Assembly (NCBI GenBank): GCA_949317995.1
Contig: OX439048.1
Span: 25,053,495-25,117,494 of the forward strand
Length of the DNA stretch: 64,000 nt
DNA from: Acholoe squamosa
Lineage: Eukaryota > Annelida > Polychaeta > Phyllodocida > Polynoidae
Reading direction: 5' to 3'
Shown: piece by piece, positions 23,986-35,541 of the stretch
Layout of the letters: each line of letters starts with the position of its first letter
Numbering within the stretch: position 1 is the first letter of the stretch
Position numbers and translations under genes: made by a program
The notes under the pieces: model-generated
What the model saw: the letters and a program-made list of their open reading frames with translations, nothing else
Databases searched by the model: none
What the model was told of the DNA's origin: nothing

Positions 23986-25029
23986 ATATGGTCATTTCAC
24001 CCCCATAACCCTCCATTGTTTTCTTGATATCAATAAAAAATTGACTCTGGACTAGAGAAAAACACTTCCTGATCATTTTGATACCAAAATTAATAACCAT
24101 GGGTTTAAGCCTTTCTCTCCTCACAAATGGTCCGAATTCCTTGAAATAACAAAATTTCTGAGGAACTATTTGGCCATTCTACCCGGAAGTGGCTGAATTA
24201 GGGTGGTACCACCTTAACAGAAAAGGGGATTTTTTTGGTAACCAGAATATTCCTTCATGAAAAACTTCTTTTGAGTACTCTGAGCAATAAATAAACCCAA
24301 GATTCTGCCTATATACCATGTTTTCCCTATAAATTGGGCTTAATTTGCCCATGCTGGGCTGTTCTAAGGTCAAAATCCAAAAAAAATCTCATCGATTTGG
24401 CCATAAATTCTCAGCAGTCATAGCAAAAAATCTAGACTGACTTCGTTGTGTCCAACATACATTAAAATGCAGCTAATACCATCTATTTTATGTAGGAATG
24501 CCCCACTATGCTCTCAGGAAATTAGGGAATCCAGTAGAAGAAGCTTAAAGCCCAATAATTGGCATTTTTAGGGCCAAATTGGGCTATTTTGGTTCAAAAT
24601 AGGCACTGGAGATGGATGTTATGTTGTTTTGTTGCCATAGCAACCCATAATAACTTATGGAATTCTCACAGATTTGATGTCCCGGTTATTGCATGATACA
24701 TTGCCTTGATATTTGTTATTATAGATGCTATGTTGATGTAAAAATTCACTGTTTTTCATCAAATTTTATATAGAAATGAAATATTCCATGGAATGCCACT
24801 AATAGCTGAAACAGAGAACAAATAGGCTCAAGGGCAATATTTTCTAAAAATCAGGGGACTACAGAGCCAAATCCATGTAAATATATCATTTGAGACCTTC
24901 ATATTCATATACAATAGTTAATCAGCACAAAGAATTAACAATTGTGGGGAGAAACTGGTGGTAATGTGCTCAAAAATGATGTCATCTCCGCTGTTTATGT
25001 CAAAATAAGTTCACAAAAGTTTTATGTTA
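23986..25029. other. Stretch unique to the first duplicated unit
   Basis: About 1 kb absent from the second unit, where only about 100 bases separate the flanking blocks. No TIR, tail or coding domain recognised. It contains the RFX X-box-like GTTGCCATAGCAAC at 24631-24644. Confidence 0.45.
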
Positions 25030-25484
25030 ATGCCCAAGGGTCAGAACCACTGCAGACTTGTAGACAGTAACTATTGGAAGTATACCTAAGGGCACCATAG
25101 AATTCGTTTCTATTTGAGTAATGTTTGTAGGGATATAGAAAGTGTATAAATGGTGCTCCCTTATGATTTTGTTAATGATGTTTGTACGGCCTAGGAGGCC
25201 CTTTAAATTGCTCTTGATAAGCTCTGATTTCCTCACAATTAATTTGAGTACATTGTATCTGCTTTATAGTTCATATCTGAGTAAATAGGTGAGTTAGTCT
25301 AAGCCTAAAATGGCCTCTGAGCTATATGGAATTTGAAGAACCTTCAAACATGACATTGAAATGTTGTCACACCTTTTGTCTTTTTAAACATATTGTTCTT
25401 ATAGAACTTGTGTACAATAATACATTATAACTATCAGTGGGGGTGCCATATGCTTTGGGATGAGTAGTAGAGTGGTGATGTAGC
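25030..25484. repeat. Tandem segmental duplication, block Y part b, copy 1
   Basis: Matches 37409-37870, beginning TGCCCAAGGGTC and ending GATGAGTAGTAGAGTG, GATGTAGC. A minus-strand frame of about 70 codons is open in both copies (25027-25236 and 37408-37620), but the substitutions fall mainly at codon positions 1 and 2, so it does not look selected as protein. Confidence 0.87.
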
Positions 25485-26207
25485 TAGGTCTGAGACGAGG
25501 CTGAGAAGAAGACCCAGACTTACAACATACCCTGTACACAAGAGTATGAACATGGATATATCTGTTGACAGCATTAGAAGTATCCCCAGGGCCATTTCTG
25601 ACCCTGCTTGCCTGTCATCAGTGGACCATGACCACTCTGTACTGGTGTGCATCCAAGCAGAACTTGAGTTGATATGACTGTGTGTGTGCTACTGAGGTAT
25701 GAGTTTAGCCCCCTTCCACCTATTCTCACCTACTGGACCCTCAGGGAAGCCACATTTAAACATATTTTATATCAGAAAAGTGTTAATAGCTTGAAATGGA
25801 AGGTTTATATCCTAAACACTTAAGGATTTTCTTGTAGAGGAGCCTGAGAATGTTTACATGGATTTTCTTTAGGAAATTAAACACCAAAATCAGAAATATG
25901 TTTTAGTGTTGGCTACAGGTACACCTTATGGTCATTTGGACACAAAATCCATGATTTACTTTACATATTTACTGTGATTCGTCATGTTGACTATATTCCT
26001 TAGTAAATACATGTTCCTTTTTTATGTATAGCTATCATCAAAACCATAGAATTTAGAAATAGCAGAAACTGGTAAAAAAATACATTATTCATGCCACTTT
26101 AAAATCATCCTTGGCCCCTTTATCATGTTGAATGCAGGGCTAGAAATGGCCATGGCCCTATAATCTAGGCCTGAGGCCATAAGGAGTGTAGTCTTCAACC
26201 TGGTAGC
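25485..26207. other. 723-bp stretch absent from the second duplicated unit
   Basis: Bounded by GTAGC at 25480-25484 and 26203-26207. In the second unit a single GTAGC joins the flanks directly at about 37866-37870. This is either a deletion there through 5-bp microhomology or an insertion here with a 5-bp target duplication. I see no clear terminal repeats inside, which favours deletion. Confidence 0.65.
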
Positions 26208-26385
26208 CAAAATGCTATGGCCATCTAAGCACCAAGTAATTGGTAAAAAGGCTTGGGGCTTTTCTGACGTCACTTAAGTGTAGCTCATATCGATTTCATA
26301 AAATACTTTCAGGGTGTCTCCAGGTTACTATATTTGGTATCTCTGCCTGCAGTAAGTAAAGTAAGTTTATCTTGATAGAAAATAG
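26208..26385. repeat. Tandem segmental duplication, block Y part c, copy 1
   Basis: Matches 37871-38070: GCACCAAGTA, TTGGTAAAAAGGCTTGG, CTCATATCGATTTCATAAAA, TACTTTCAGGGTGTCTCCAG and TTATCTTGATAGAAAATAGG all occur in order in both. Confidence 0.87.
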
Positions 26386-26585
26386 GAATTTACAAGAAAC
26401 TGTGTAATAGAAACTGAGATAATGATGAATAATTGCTACATCTACACCACATACATAGTCCTTTTTTCTAGTATACATATTATCAGATCATAAATACCAC
26501 AAATCTCTTCACTTCTCGGCCTTGCCATAGACCAGCAGTATGGTCTCATCTCATGAATAAATTGCAATGTATAGAAATGTAATAT

Positions 26586-26705
26586 ATGATTATTATGCTT
26601 GCACTAGCTTGCACTAGTGCCTTTTAGGTACTCATAGAGGCACGAGGTGGAGCCAAGTGCCTCTATCAAGTACCTAAAAGGCGGGTGTGCAAGCATAATC
26701 ATCAC
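26586..26705. mobile_element. Fold-back (hairpin) MITE, about 120 bp
   Basis: TGATTATTATGCTTGCAC ... CCTTTTAGGTACT ... ATAGAGGCAC on the left is mirrored by GTGCCTCTAT ... AGTACCTAAAAGG ... GTGCAAGCATAATCATCA on the right. The whole sequence can fold into one long imperfect hairpin. I see no convincing target duplication. Confidence 0.75.
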
Positions 26706-26837
26706 ACATTGCGTTTATACCATGGTCCGCACCTTTAGGATGCATTAGAATACATTCTGCATTCTTTGACATACAAACATTATATGGTATCCATAGGGTC
26801 CCAAACATAATAATCATCTAACCCAGCACCATTGTCC

Positions 26838-26908
26838 AGCCCCGTGGCCTAATGGATAGGGTGAAGCACTCTGGATCAGAAGATCCCTGGATTAATCCTG
26901 GGGCATGC
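26838..26908 (+). pseudogene. tRNA-Arg-like pseudogene or tRNA-derived SINE head
   Basis: GCCCCGTGGCCTAATGGATA matches the acceptor stem, D-arm and A box of animal tRNA-Arg. GGATCAGAAGAT matches its anticodon-arm and variable region, and the 3' GGGGC pairs with the 5' GCCCC. The anticodon loop is one base short, its 5' stem half is altered, and the B box reads GGATTAATCC instead of a GTTCGA type, so it is probably not functional. No A-tail follows within view. Confidence 0.6.
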
Positions 26909-27419
26909 TGAGCTTTTTCAGTATGAACCACTGTCAAAGCCATGTCATAGCTGCTGTCAAATATAAGAACAGTATTGAAAAAGAACACTGTCAATGTCAA
27001 CTCAGTGCCTCTATCCTATGATATAGGCACTCAGGTTATCCAGTTTGGGCACCCAAAATCGTTCTGAAATGTGATAACTGTGGTATAATTTATAATAGTA
27101 GTGGCTGGTTGGAAAAAGGAGCCTAGATGGTAAAGGGATTCATAGTCATGATTAGGCCAGAGATACATTGTTGGAATTGTTGGTATTGAGATCTGGATAG
27201 GATCTAGAGGCTAAGGATTTTAGAGTGCTCACTTACCTGCTTAGTAAGTGCCAACATTGTTGAACAGACCTCAAATGGCAGATCAAATTTGAAAGTAAAC
27301 TTACAGTATTAGGATTCTTAAGTGATCAGTGACAGTATGGATAAGTTAAGAGATCAGATCAATCCAAGAAAATCACTGTGGTTGTGCACCATAAAACAGA
27401 AAAAGGTACTAGAGGTGTG

Positions 27420-27893
27420 TTTAGGTGATATAAGGGTTGTTGTTGTACTGTGTTCATTTGCAATCATGTATCCATCCCAGTCATTCAATACACTATGCCT
27501 TTTGCATCTCCCACAACAAACCTGCTTTAAAAGTGACTTACACAGTTAGTAGTCGAGTATGTGATTGCTGTGGAAATGATGAAACAGATGGCTTGGCACT
27601 ATGGGAAGCAGCTCAATACCCAAACCCTGGAGTTCTCTAATGGATTGCTACCAATTCACAAAAGGGAGGAAGAAGGTCTACAGCCATGGAATCCATGGGT
27701 ATAGTTAAGGTGGCAGAAGCTGAACAGTACCTGCAGCAGCTTTCTAGATATGATAGAAACAATTTGTACAATATGGATGAAACTTCCCTCATCTATAAGC
27801 TTGACCAATCCAGCACCCTGTCCACTGTGAGTGATGTGGAATTGTAGAAAATACCCAAGGTCTGTGTAACTGTGGCCTTCAGCAGTGTTGCCA
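27420..27893 (+). pseudogene. Pogo/Tigger-type (CENP-B-like) DDE transposase relic
   Basis: In the frame at 27694, MGIVKVAEAEQYLQQLSRYD is followed by NNLYNMDETSLIYKLDQSST (27764-27823). This is the first catalytic Asp motif of the pogo/Tigger DDE domain (usual form N-DETGL). After an in-frame TAG near 27845, KIPKVCVTVAF matches the KxxxRVTV strand. Upstream, in another frame, TLEFSNG near 27618-27650 resembles the segment after the CENP-B-type helix-turn-helix. At least one frameshift and one stop are present, and the later catalytic residues are not found. These transposases move TA-targeting Tc1/mariner-superfamily elements. The relic ends next to the 608-bp TIR element. Confidence 0.72.
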
Positions 27894-28501
27894 GGAGGTT
27901 AATTCAAAAGGCCCTGAGATCGCTACCCCTGCGATCTTAGCAATTTTTCTGCCTTATCTTATTAAGCAATCTGAAGATTAGACTGCCTTGTCTTTTCACA
28001 ACCAGCACTAAGATTTCAGTTGTCTTAGCCTATACTATCCCAAGCAGAATAAATTGTGCACAGGGGCAAATGGCCCAAAATAAAGGAAAAGCAATGGATT
28101 CACTCATTTTCACAAGAGTGATTACACAAGTGTTCCCCTTCCCTATATGAGCTACTTATAGAGTACAGGGTGCAGTTGACTTCATACAGTATTCAAGTGC
28201 ACTTAACGCATGAGTAGCCTCAAGAGCCCCCAAGGACTCTGAGCAGGCACATTCACTCTTGACAGGAGGAGTGTCCCCCACAGGTGCACTTGCACTTAGG
28301 GGAAACCACTATGCAATTCTTTCACTAAGATTGAGTGATCTTACAGCTGGAAAAGGAATAGTGAAGGTTTTGTAGGACTTGGCTGTGCCTGACTAGCCTA
28401 CAACCACTGCATTAGTTAGGGTAGACTGGCTAAGTCTTATGATATGTGCCTACGCTAAGCTTGCAGGGGTAGCAATCTCAGGGCCTTTTGAATTAACCTC
28501 C
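27894..28501. mobile_element. 608-bp non-autonomous DNA transposon with about 47-bp TIRs
   Basis: The left end GGAGGTTAATTCAAAAGGCC continues CTGAGATCGCTACCCCTGC. The right end is its reverse complement with few differences (GCAGGGGTAGCAATCTCAGG, then GCCTTTTGAATTAACCTCC). The interior has no transposase. No unambiguous target duplication is visible; TTAA occurs five bases in from both ends, so TTAA targeting with coincidentally complementary flanks is a less likely alternative. It lies immediately after the transposase relic. Confidence 0.83.
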
Positions 28502-30091
28502 AGAGGTAACTAGTAATTCATTACACCACATGTGTTGGGGGTAATAAACTAGACAAGCTGAGTGTTGGAAGGAGTTTTCTTAATTGTGCCTTGTCAGAAG
28601 TCTTAAGCAGCAAAATCCCCAGCTGTTGGGATCACACTGCTGTGAGTTATTGAGAGAATTTGAACCAAAATCTTATGTTCAGAGATATGAAAGGATAGAT
28701 ACTGGGCCTGGTGCTCTGGAGAGGTAGCAGATGAGAATATACTGATAATTGTACATTTGTATTCTGTAATTGCAACCTATTACATGCACTTCTATTCAGA
28801 GATGTGCACAGGGGAGTTATACATGAAAGTTCCTGAGGTGAGACAATACACTTATCTCTATCAGCATAGATTTGTACATGGGTGCTATTTAAAGCTGCAG
28901 TTGTGAGGTGACCACACAAAAAGATCACTACCTATATTCATACTCTGTGATGCACACAGGATATGCAATTTGATGTCAGTGAACTATGTCCTGGAGAGTA
29001 GAATATGCAAAAGTATATACCTACAGGTATGGATCTCGGCTTTGTTGTCATGCAACACTGCTATTGATAGGCCACCAAACAACCTAGTAATCACCTATAT
29101 TTTACCACCTATATTGATAGTATGTGATGGGTGCATCAGAGTTATACGCAACTTTCCATAAAGGGAGGACATTGTTGAATGGAAACCTTGCAGATACGCA
29201 CATTCGGGCATAGTGCCAGGCTTGGTTGCTATGCAAAGGTGCTGTTGCTAGACAACCACATAACCTAGCAACAAAATAGAAACACTACTGTATTTTATGG
29301 AGCTGATTTATAGGGGGTAGGACCCACCAGATACTTTCTAGAAGTCATATTCATGTAATGCAAAGAGACATTTGTATCTATTGTCTGCCATTTTGAATTT
29401 TGGCCATATACAGCCTCGCCATCAAAACTTCTGAAGTAGAAACATCCCTATTCTTAATCAGCACCCTTTTTAACATAAGATTCAGATCAATTGATAAAGA
29501 TTTAGCATGCAAAAACATCCAATTACATAAAGAGGGAGTCTTTTGAAATAGAACAACATTGTATTGGCTTAAGGTAGTGTCCTTGCGTCTAAAGCAATAA
29601 CATTGGTTATATTCATCAAGGAATGCTGCAAAATGTCTCATATTACGCAGAAAGGTTGAGTCTACAAGAATCATATTAGATATTGTAGTTAGATGGGGGA
29701 TAAGCATAAGTTTTATGCATGTATCTGGAGTGCATTGAAATTTTTTAGTAAAAAAATGAGCTTTGTGATTTCAATCTTCCGTCTTTCTGACCCTGTGGTG
29801 CACACAAATCTGAACTTAAAAAGCACATATTGGGGCCCAATAAAAGGTTATTATGTCCTCTTTCCAACAAGACCAAAAACTTCAAGATCCAATCAAGGTA
29901 AGGTAGTATTACCCCTTGAATAACATGGTACCAAAGCTGCACATGGATAATGACCAAAGACTGGTAGTGCATCCCAAGATAATCAATGTTAACATCTTGA
30001 ATCTTATTCAGAAGACCCTAAGGAATGAAAAAATACCAGTTTCGGTGAGTGGTGGCAGGGGGTGCATGGTGGGCCATCTCAGCCCACAGCC
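28502..30091. other. Unassigned stretch unique to the first duplicated unit
   Basis: No recognised gene. Two diverged copies of a segment lie about 181 bp apart (near 29041 and 29222, TTG-TTG-TATGCAA ... GCTATTG/GCTGTTGCTAG ... CAACCTAG). A 109-codon minus-strand frame (29378-29707) and a 75-codon one (29745-29972) carry no domain I recognise; they could be a decayed element. Confidence 0.45.
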
Positions 30092-31675
30092 TATAGGGGT
30101 ATGTATTGATGGTTAATGCTCGGTCTATGGGAAATACACTTTGTCATAACAATCTGACATTCTCTATCTATATCTATTTATTAATCAGGTATACCGTATG
30201 AAGACCTTTAGATCACATTGATTCCAAGACTAAAATATTTCACGCTCTCAGGCCCACTATTATTGTACCCTTGATAATAAAGGAACTTCAAAGACAAGTA
30301 CATTAAAAAGCTAGGTATCAAATTGATAAGAATGTTGTGAATATTCCCTTAAAACTACATTGATTTCATAGTAATCACTATTGTTTGTCTGGTGATCTTT
30401 TCGAACAAAAAATAAATGTTTGGAAATGTTTTAGTCATTATCCAGCCAGATTCCCCTTTCCAAATCCTCCATAAATTAGGAGGATACAGACCCTCAGCAG
30501 TAAGAGTGCGCTCCATCAGTGTATAATACCAGCATTAATTAATTTTAATGACAATAGACAACCAATAGTGATTCCTCGTGGTGGATACACTGGTGACTAA
30601 TGTGTTGGGGGACACTTGAGCTCTAGTCTAATAAAGCTAGGCTTAACTTAATGCGTCTGGGTGTGCTGTTAAAAATTAACTTTAAGTAGAGCCAAATTTG
30701 GGCATGCTTTGGTACCATGTGTTGCTGCTATTTTATGTTCTCAGTCAATATGCAAATCAGTAGTAACCAGGAGAAAGGCATCACTCACAATAAGCCCCAC
30801 TTTAGCAGCAGCTTTGGGATGCCTCGTTATAGGGACTTTTTGGACTGTAATGTGATAGCTCCATGATGTGATTTGTCTGTTTCACTGAGTAATCACTTTA
30901 TCGACACCAAGAGCTAAGAGTCCTTGTAATAGGTTTACAAAGCATGCATGAACTACCTCACGACAACCTGCCTTCAAACACCACAGAATCTAAGGAGATT
31001 CATATAAATAGCCTGCCTCCAAATAGTAGGCCAATATGATGACTTTCTTTGTAGTAAAAAGAAGTTCCTTCTTGCTGAGCACAATTTCTCTGTGCCACTA
31101 AAGCTTGCTGAAAGTAGGTTTAGATTAATTATGTTTGTATTCTATCAGCATCTTGGACTGGTGCATTGTAATTTATTCTACAAGATACACAAGAGACTCC
31201 TCAATAGTATCCAATATAATCCCACATTTGGCACTGGCAAAGTACAATGAATGCCTATTTGTACCAGGTGCCAGCTTTACAAAATGTATGCAATGCTCTA
31301 CAACAGTGGGCTTTCTACTCTGTTGCCTGCCAATACCCATCAAGCAGTTCAGCTAAATGAGAGTTTGATGCACATCCACTTGATGAAGATGGATTATATG
31401 TCCTAATCAGGTCTAGAAATGTGTAAGAGGGGACCCTTTTATATGCTATCCCTTGGATCTAGAGCATCCATATGTGTAGCCAACACTTATTTACAGAATT
31501 AAAGTTGTGGGGTAATTTTCTTCAATTTATTCTATTCTTTTTAGTGACAGCTGTACATATTGTCCTTTCTTTCTTTCTTTCTTTCTTTCTTTCCTTTCTT
31601 CTTTTTTTTCTTTCTTTCTTTCCCTCTTTCACTCTGATTCATCTTATTAGGATATTATGATTTTATTCACCTGGA
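30092..31675. repeat. Tandem segmental duplication, block Z copy 1
   Basis: Matches 38432-39925 for about 1.5 kb: ATTGATGGTTAATGCT, AAGACAAGT, AAAAGCTAGGTATC, CATCCAGCCAGATT, CCAAATTTGGGCATGCTTTG, AGCAGCTTTGGGATGCCTC, GACACCAAGAGCTAAGAG, CCTGCCTTCAAACACCACAG and AATCCAATATAATCCCACAT, in order. Its end (about 31320-31460) also resembles the start of block Y, which points to an older duplication. Confidence 0.88.
31564..31626. repeat. (TTTC)n microsatellite
   Basis: Pyrimidine-rich TTTC repeat with minor interruptions inside block Z copy 1. The second copy has only TTTCTTTCTT here, so the tract expanded after the duplication. Confidence 0.95.
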
Positions 31676-31717
31676 TAAACATAATTGTATAAGATGGCAC
31701 TACTTTTGTTATTAGTA

Positions 31718-32428
31718 ATAGCTAGACAGGTAGCTTGTAAGTAATTGCAACTGTACATATAGTCTGGTTTGGTTTATTCATATTCACCCTTTGTCCCTGG
31801 CTTCCATATACAACATTTCCATCTCATCATCTTGCCCCTTTTCTTTATAAGCCTATATTTATACCTACCACAGATACCTCAATCTATTCTCTATAATATT
31901 ACCTGATACTCATAGACAGGTATGATGATTGTGTATAGTGATACTAATAAGGTGGACATGATAGCAAATATTGTGTGTGTGACATTCACATCATGGTTAA
32001 AGATCAGGACTGGTCAAAGATGTTGGGTCTTACTTGAGCCATCTGACTTGGGCGACAGGGATTTGGGAGAAGCCATAGCATTTATCACAGCTTTAACATT
32101 TGGATAGGGGTAGGAAAAATATCTGGGACATATGTGACGTGATATGAAATGTATTATCTTCCTCACTTTTACCATGGCTCAGACTTATAATCATAGTAGT
32201 GAAACAGCTTTTTCAAAAAGTTATTAGGGATCAGATTTCTAAAGCTCTACTATTATTAACTGCCGTACATGTCATGGAAGTTGCTTTCAGATGGGGAACA
32301 CAGAGAGACAGACAACAATGTATTTTCCAAGGAACTAAATTACTTGTACAACTTCTAGTGATCAACATATTTTTTAATTAAGTCTACAATATACCTAAGG
32401 CCACAGGGGCCAATGCTATATAAATGCT
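31718..32428. repeat. Tandem segmental duplication, block X copy 2
   Basis: Second copy of 21595-22310. It begins about 40 bases after block Z copy 1 ends, so the junction between the two tandem units lies at about 31675-31718. Confidence 0.85.
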
Positions 32429-33392
32429 TTACTCTGCAAAACATGCCGTAGAAATATTTCTTCTTTAGTGCAATCCCTTAATTAGGAAAGTGAGATAGCA
32501 TTCCCTGTAGGAATATACCCGCTACAAGCTGGTGTTATTAATGAGGTGTCACTCATGTTGGGCTAATAGCCTGGAGGAAGGTTACCCAGGCCCAATCTCA
32601 GGAAAGATAACAATGCTTCTTTAAAGGTCATGCCATCATGGGTATCTCCAGGAGAGTTCTGTTTCCCCTGGAGAAACATGTCCTATTCAATGTAGGCATT
32701 CATCTTTTAGGAGCTAATTCCTATATTCTCACTATATAACTACTAGGGAGTATAATATCATCCCGACGAAAATGTTGCAGAAAAGTGTACAGTAGCCGTC
32801 GCTTCCAGAATCTACCTGAGGAGCAATCTTGGGGAATTTATCTCAGTGAATATCTGTTGATACCTATTTTCTTCACGTGGAATTAGAGGACTATGTATAT
32901 ATCGAGGGTTACCTGTTCCAATACCTTAAGCTACAGGTAAAAAGAGTTTCAGATTTAATGTGATCCGTTCTCCAATACGGACCAAGCAGACTTTGAGTAT
33001 AAGTTTGAGTGAAATAGAACATGGAAAAAACATTACATTTATTTTCGAGCTAATGACTACAGACCACAATATGATATGGGTTGTTAAGAAGTTGACAATG
33101 TCTTTTTATACCTATTCTTCTTTGATGGTTCGGAAATATGAGAGTGCTTAAACAGTGTTGGAAAAGGATCGCTTGAAAATGAAACTCTCAAATTACTTAA
33201 GATGAAAAAACAAAGCAGAGGAGGATCAGAGCAGGTTTTGCACAGAAGTGTGCGTGATGTTTGGCGATTACTGATTTATCAGGCTTTTCCGGGACATTAA
33301 GGGAAGTGAAATTGGCATAAGACGATGAGGGTAGAGTCATGAAGTAGTGACCAAGCCATTACATTTGTAGAGGCATGGTATTATAACCATAG
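32429..33392. other. Unassigned non-coding stretch
   Basis: No gene recognised. About 32605-32690 (AAGATAACAATGCTTCT, AAAGGTCAT) resembles 37295-37360. Confidence 0.4.
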
Positions 33393-33830
33393 TTATGGGT
33401 ACCGTCTGGCGTGGCGGGTGAGTCCAGTCGTTGGGTGTTCCTCAGGTTCCGGATAGGTGGCAGCACTGATCTGGTCCTGTGGGGACATCTGACGACGAAC
33501 ACCAAGGTCCGTATATAAAGACCGGCGATCAGCCGCTATGGAAGAGGCCCTCCTGGCCTCTGACCATGTAACATCTTTGATTAACATTAGCTGCCCCTTT
33601 ATCATCTTCCGGGTAGCCATAAGTGTCTTAAGTAATAAAACATCCATTGGCATACACTTCAGTAAGGCCCGAACCACCAAAATAGTAATACAAACCATTA
33701 CACATTTGACAAAGAGGTCAGGGGCCCATCTGACATGGCTAATACAGTTACGGGCTACTGGGCTGGCCAAGAAGAGGCGTGAAGAGGACCCTTGATTTTT
33801 TAGCTCTCTAAATGCATTGCATTAGAAACC
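33393..33830 (-). other. Unassigned open frame with a possible membrane segment
   Basis: A frame of at least 125 codons on the minus strand opens after a TAA near 33830 and ends at 33393. It includes a hydrophobic stretch (VKCVMVCITILVVRALL) followed by a polar tail. The plus strand holds an overlapping frame of 85 codons from an ATG at 33538, 21 bases after TATATAAAG. Local G+C is higher than in the surroundings, which by itself favours long frames. I recognise no family on either strand and cannot tell which, if either, is coding; an exon or a transposon relic is possible. Confidence 0.22.
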
Positions 33831-35353
33831 TAGGTAAGATGACAGAAAAAAAAAACCTGACAGCAGAGCAAAGAACTGACAGAGAGAAGAACAAGGAGCA
33901 GGGGGAGGTGCGGAGCATTGATTGTGCAGATGCTAAGGGATAAAGGCAATAAGAGGGGGGATTATTGGTAATCAATGCTGTGTCGATGGTGGTCATACTA
34001 CACTATAAACAGCTATTACTGCCCCGTCAACATTAATTCTGTTTGGTGCAATATCGTGAGTACAATATTGGTGTCAGTGCTAGGTTTATGGCACCACACC
34101 CTACCACCATTTATCACCCTCATGACTGCATCCTGATAACACCGTGATAGAAAAGCTATCAGTGCCTACCGAATATGATGCCAGATAGCTGAGCACTAAA
34201 TCTACGCAATTTCTAGCATATTTATTGTTATCAAGATAACATTTCTATCATTGTAACCTACAGTATCTACTGTCTACACCATAACATTATTTCGTGATAG
34301 AAACAGGGAGAATGACTAAATATTCTAAAGAGTGGTCCCTGGGGCTTGAATGGGTGAGATATAGACAAGGTACAAAAGTTCCAGCCACTGGACATTTGCC
34401 ATAAATTGTATGGCCATATACCATACCATCATATATATTGCCAAGACATAAATGTGCCTGAGGGCCTATTTCTTCTTTGACACTATTACAGATTATAAAT
34501 ATTCATTTATCTCATTTATTTCTATATAAATACAGGATCAACACTATCTGTTTGATGATGACTTGAGGAAGTAGTCGATAGTTATCGTTTATTTCATGTC
34601 TGGCAATATGTGTACCAAGGGAAATGATTCAGTTCGATGTTATCACATCATCCCAGGATGCAGGAACCAAATTTGTATTGGGGTGGGGGGGGGAAGGGCC
34701 TAAATTGAGGACACTAATGGAGGATTATGTCCTCCTGCCCCCATCCCACGCCAGTTCATACAAAGTTCCAACATCTATCACTACCAAAAATAGCAAAAAG
34801 GCCTCAGGCATATCCGACATTACAAACAGCCATAGGTTACTGGGTGTGTATATGTGGGCTCTTTTAAATGCAATCTAATCTGATCCTACCCACTGGTCCC
34901 TCTTTTGAACAAGAAAATGGTTATTGACAATGATGGTGGGCTTATCTCAGCAACACCAGTCTGACAAAAGATTGGCCTGAAATCTTGAGGAGTGGACAGC
35001 CTTAAAAGCACTGCCTAGAGTTTCTGTGACTAAAGCCCTCAGTGATTTATGATAATTTTATAATTATTATGTGCTCTTGATGTAGGCGATAACCCATTTC
35101 TGTGTGCCTTAGAATGCCCTATATTTTTCTCTCATTTATTTTCCTTGAGGTTAATACTGTTTGGTCTTTTTGAAAAATGTCACATAACACCAGGAGATGG
35201 ACTTTGAATGAGCCACTCCCCCAGCGGATTTCCCGCCCAAATCCACCATCAATAAGGGGATAAAGCTGTGTGGAAGGAGTGAGCCCCATCAGTGTTGACG
35301 GCATGGATTCATCATAATGACAAGTGACAAGCAGCACATGTTCCCCTGGGTGG
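33831..35353. other. Unassigned non-coding stretch
   Basis: No gene recognised. Includes a G-run at about 34680-34694 and an 84-codon plus-strand frame (34624-34878) without motifs. Confidence 0.4.
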
Positions 35354-35541
35354 AGTGAGTGAGAGTGAGTAATAGATGTTTAACGCCATTTCGACAGCTA
35401 AGGTCATATTCATGGCGAGAACGACATTACACAATTTCACAGAGGAATGTGTCAGTGCCCGCGCATATGTGCACCACACACATCCTGAGGGGATAGGAAA
35501 GATGAGAAGTAGTCCCTTTTAAGTGGGCTAGGGACGCCCGA
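35354..35541 (+). mobile_element. GTGAGT-headed dispersed repeat, copy 1, with 11-bp target duplication
   Basis: Starts AGTGAGTGAGAGTGAGTAAT, has a central TTTAACGCCATTTCGACAGC and AAGGTCATATTCATGG, and ends GTGGGCTAGGGACGCCCGA, where GGGC and GCCC can pair. It is flanked by CCCCTGGGTGG at 35343-35353 and 35542-35552. Its sequence matches 40914-41091 over its full length. There is no poly(A) or simple-repeat 3' tail and no clear pol III box. It behaves like a SINE-sized element of an unrecognised class. Confidence 0.85.

Noticed and set aside
26838-26908. A working tRNA-Arg gene
   Set aside because: The anticodon loop is short, the anticodon stem is disrupted and the B box is altered, so I list it as a pseudogene or SINE head.
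29378-29707. A 109-codon minus-strand frame, one of the longer ones outside transposons
   Set aside because: No recognisable domain, A+T-rich codon use like the background, and no counterpart in the second duplicated unit. Possibly a decayed element, but unsupported.
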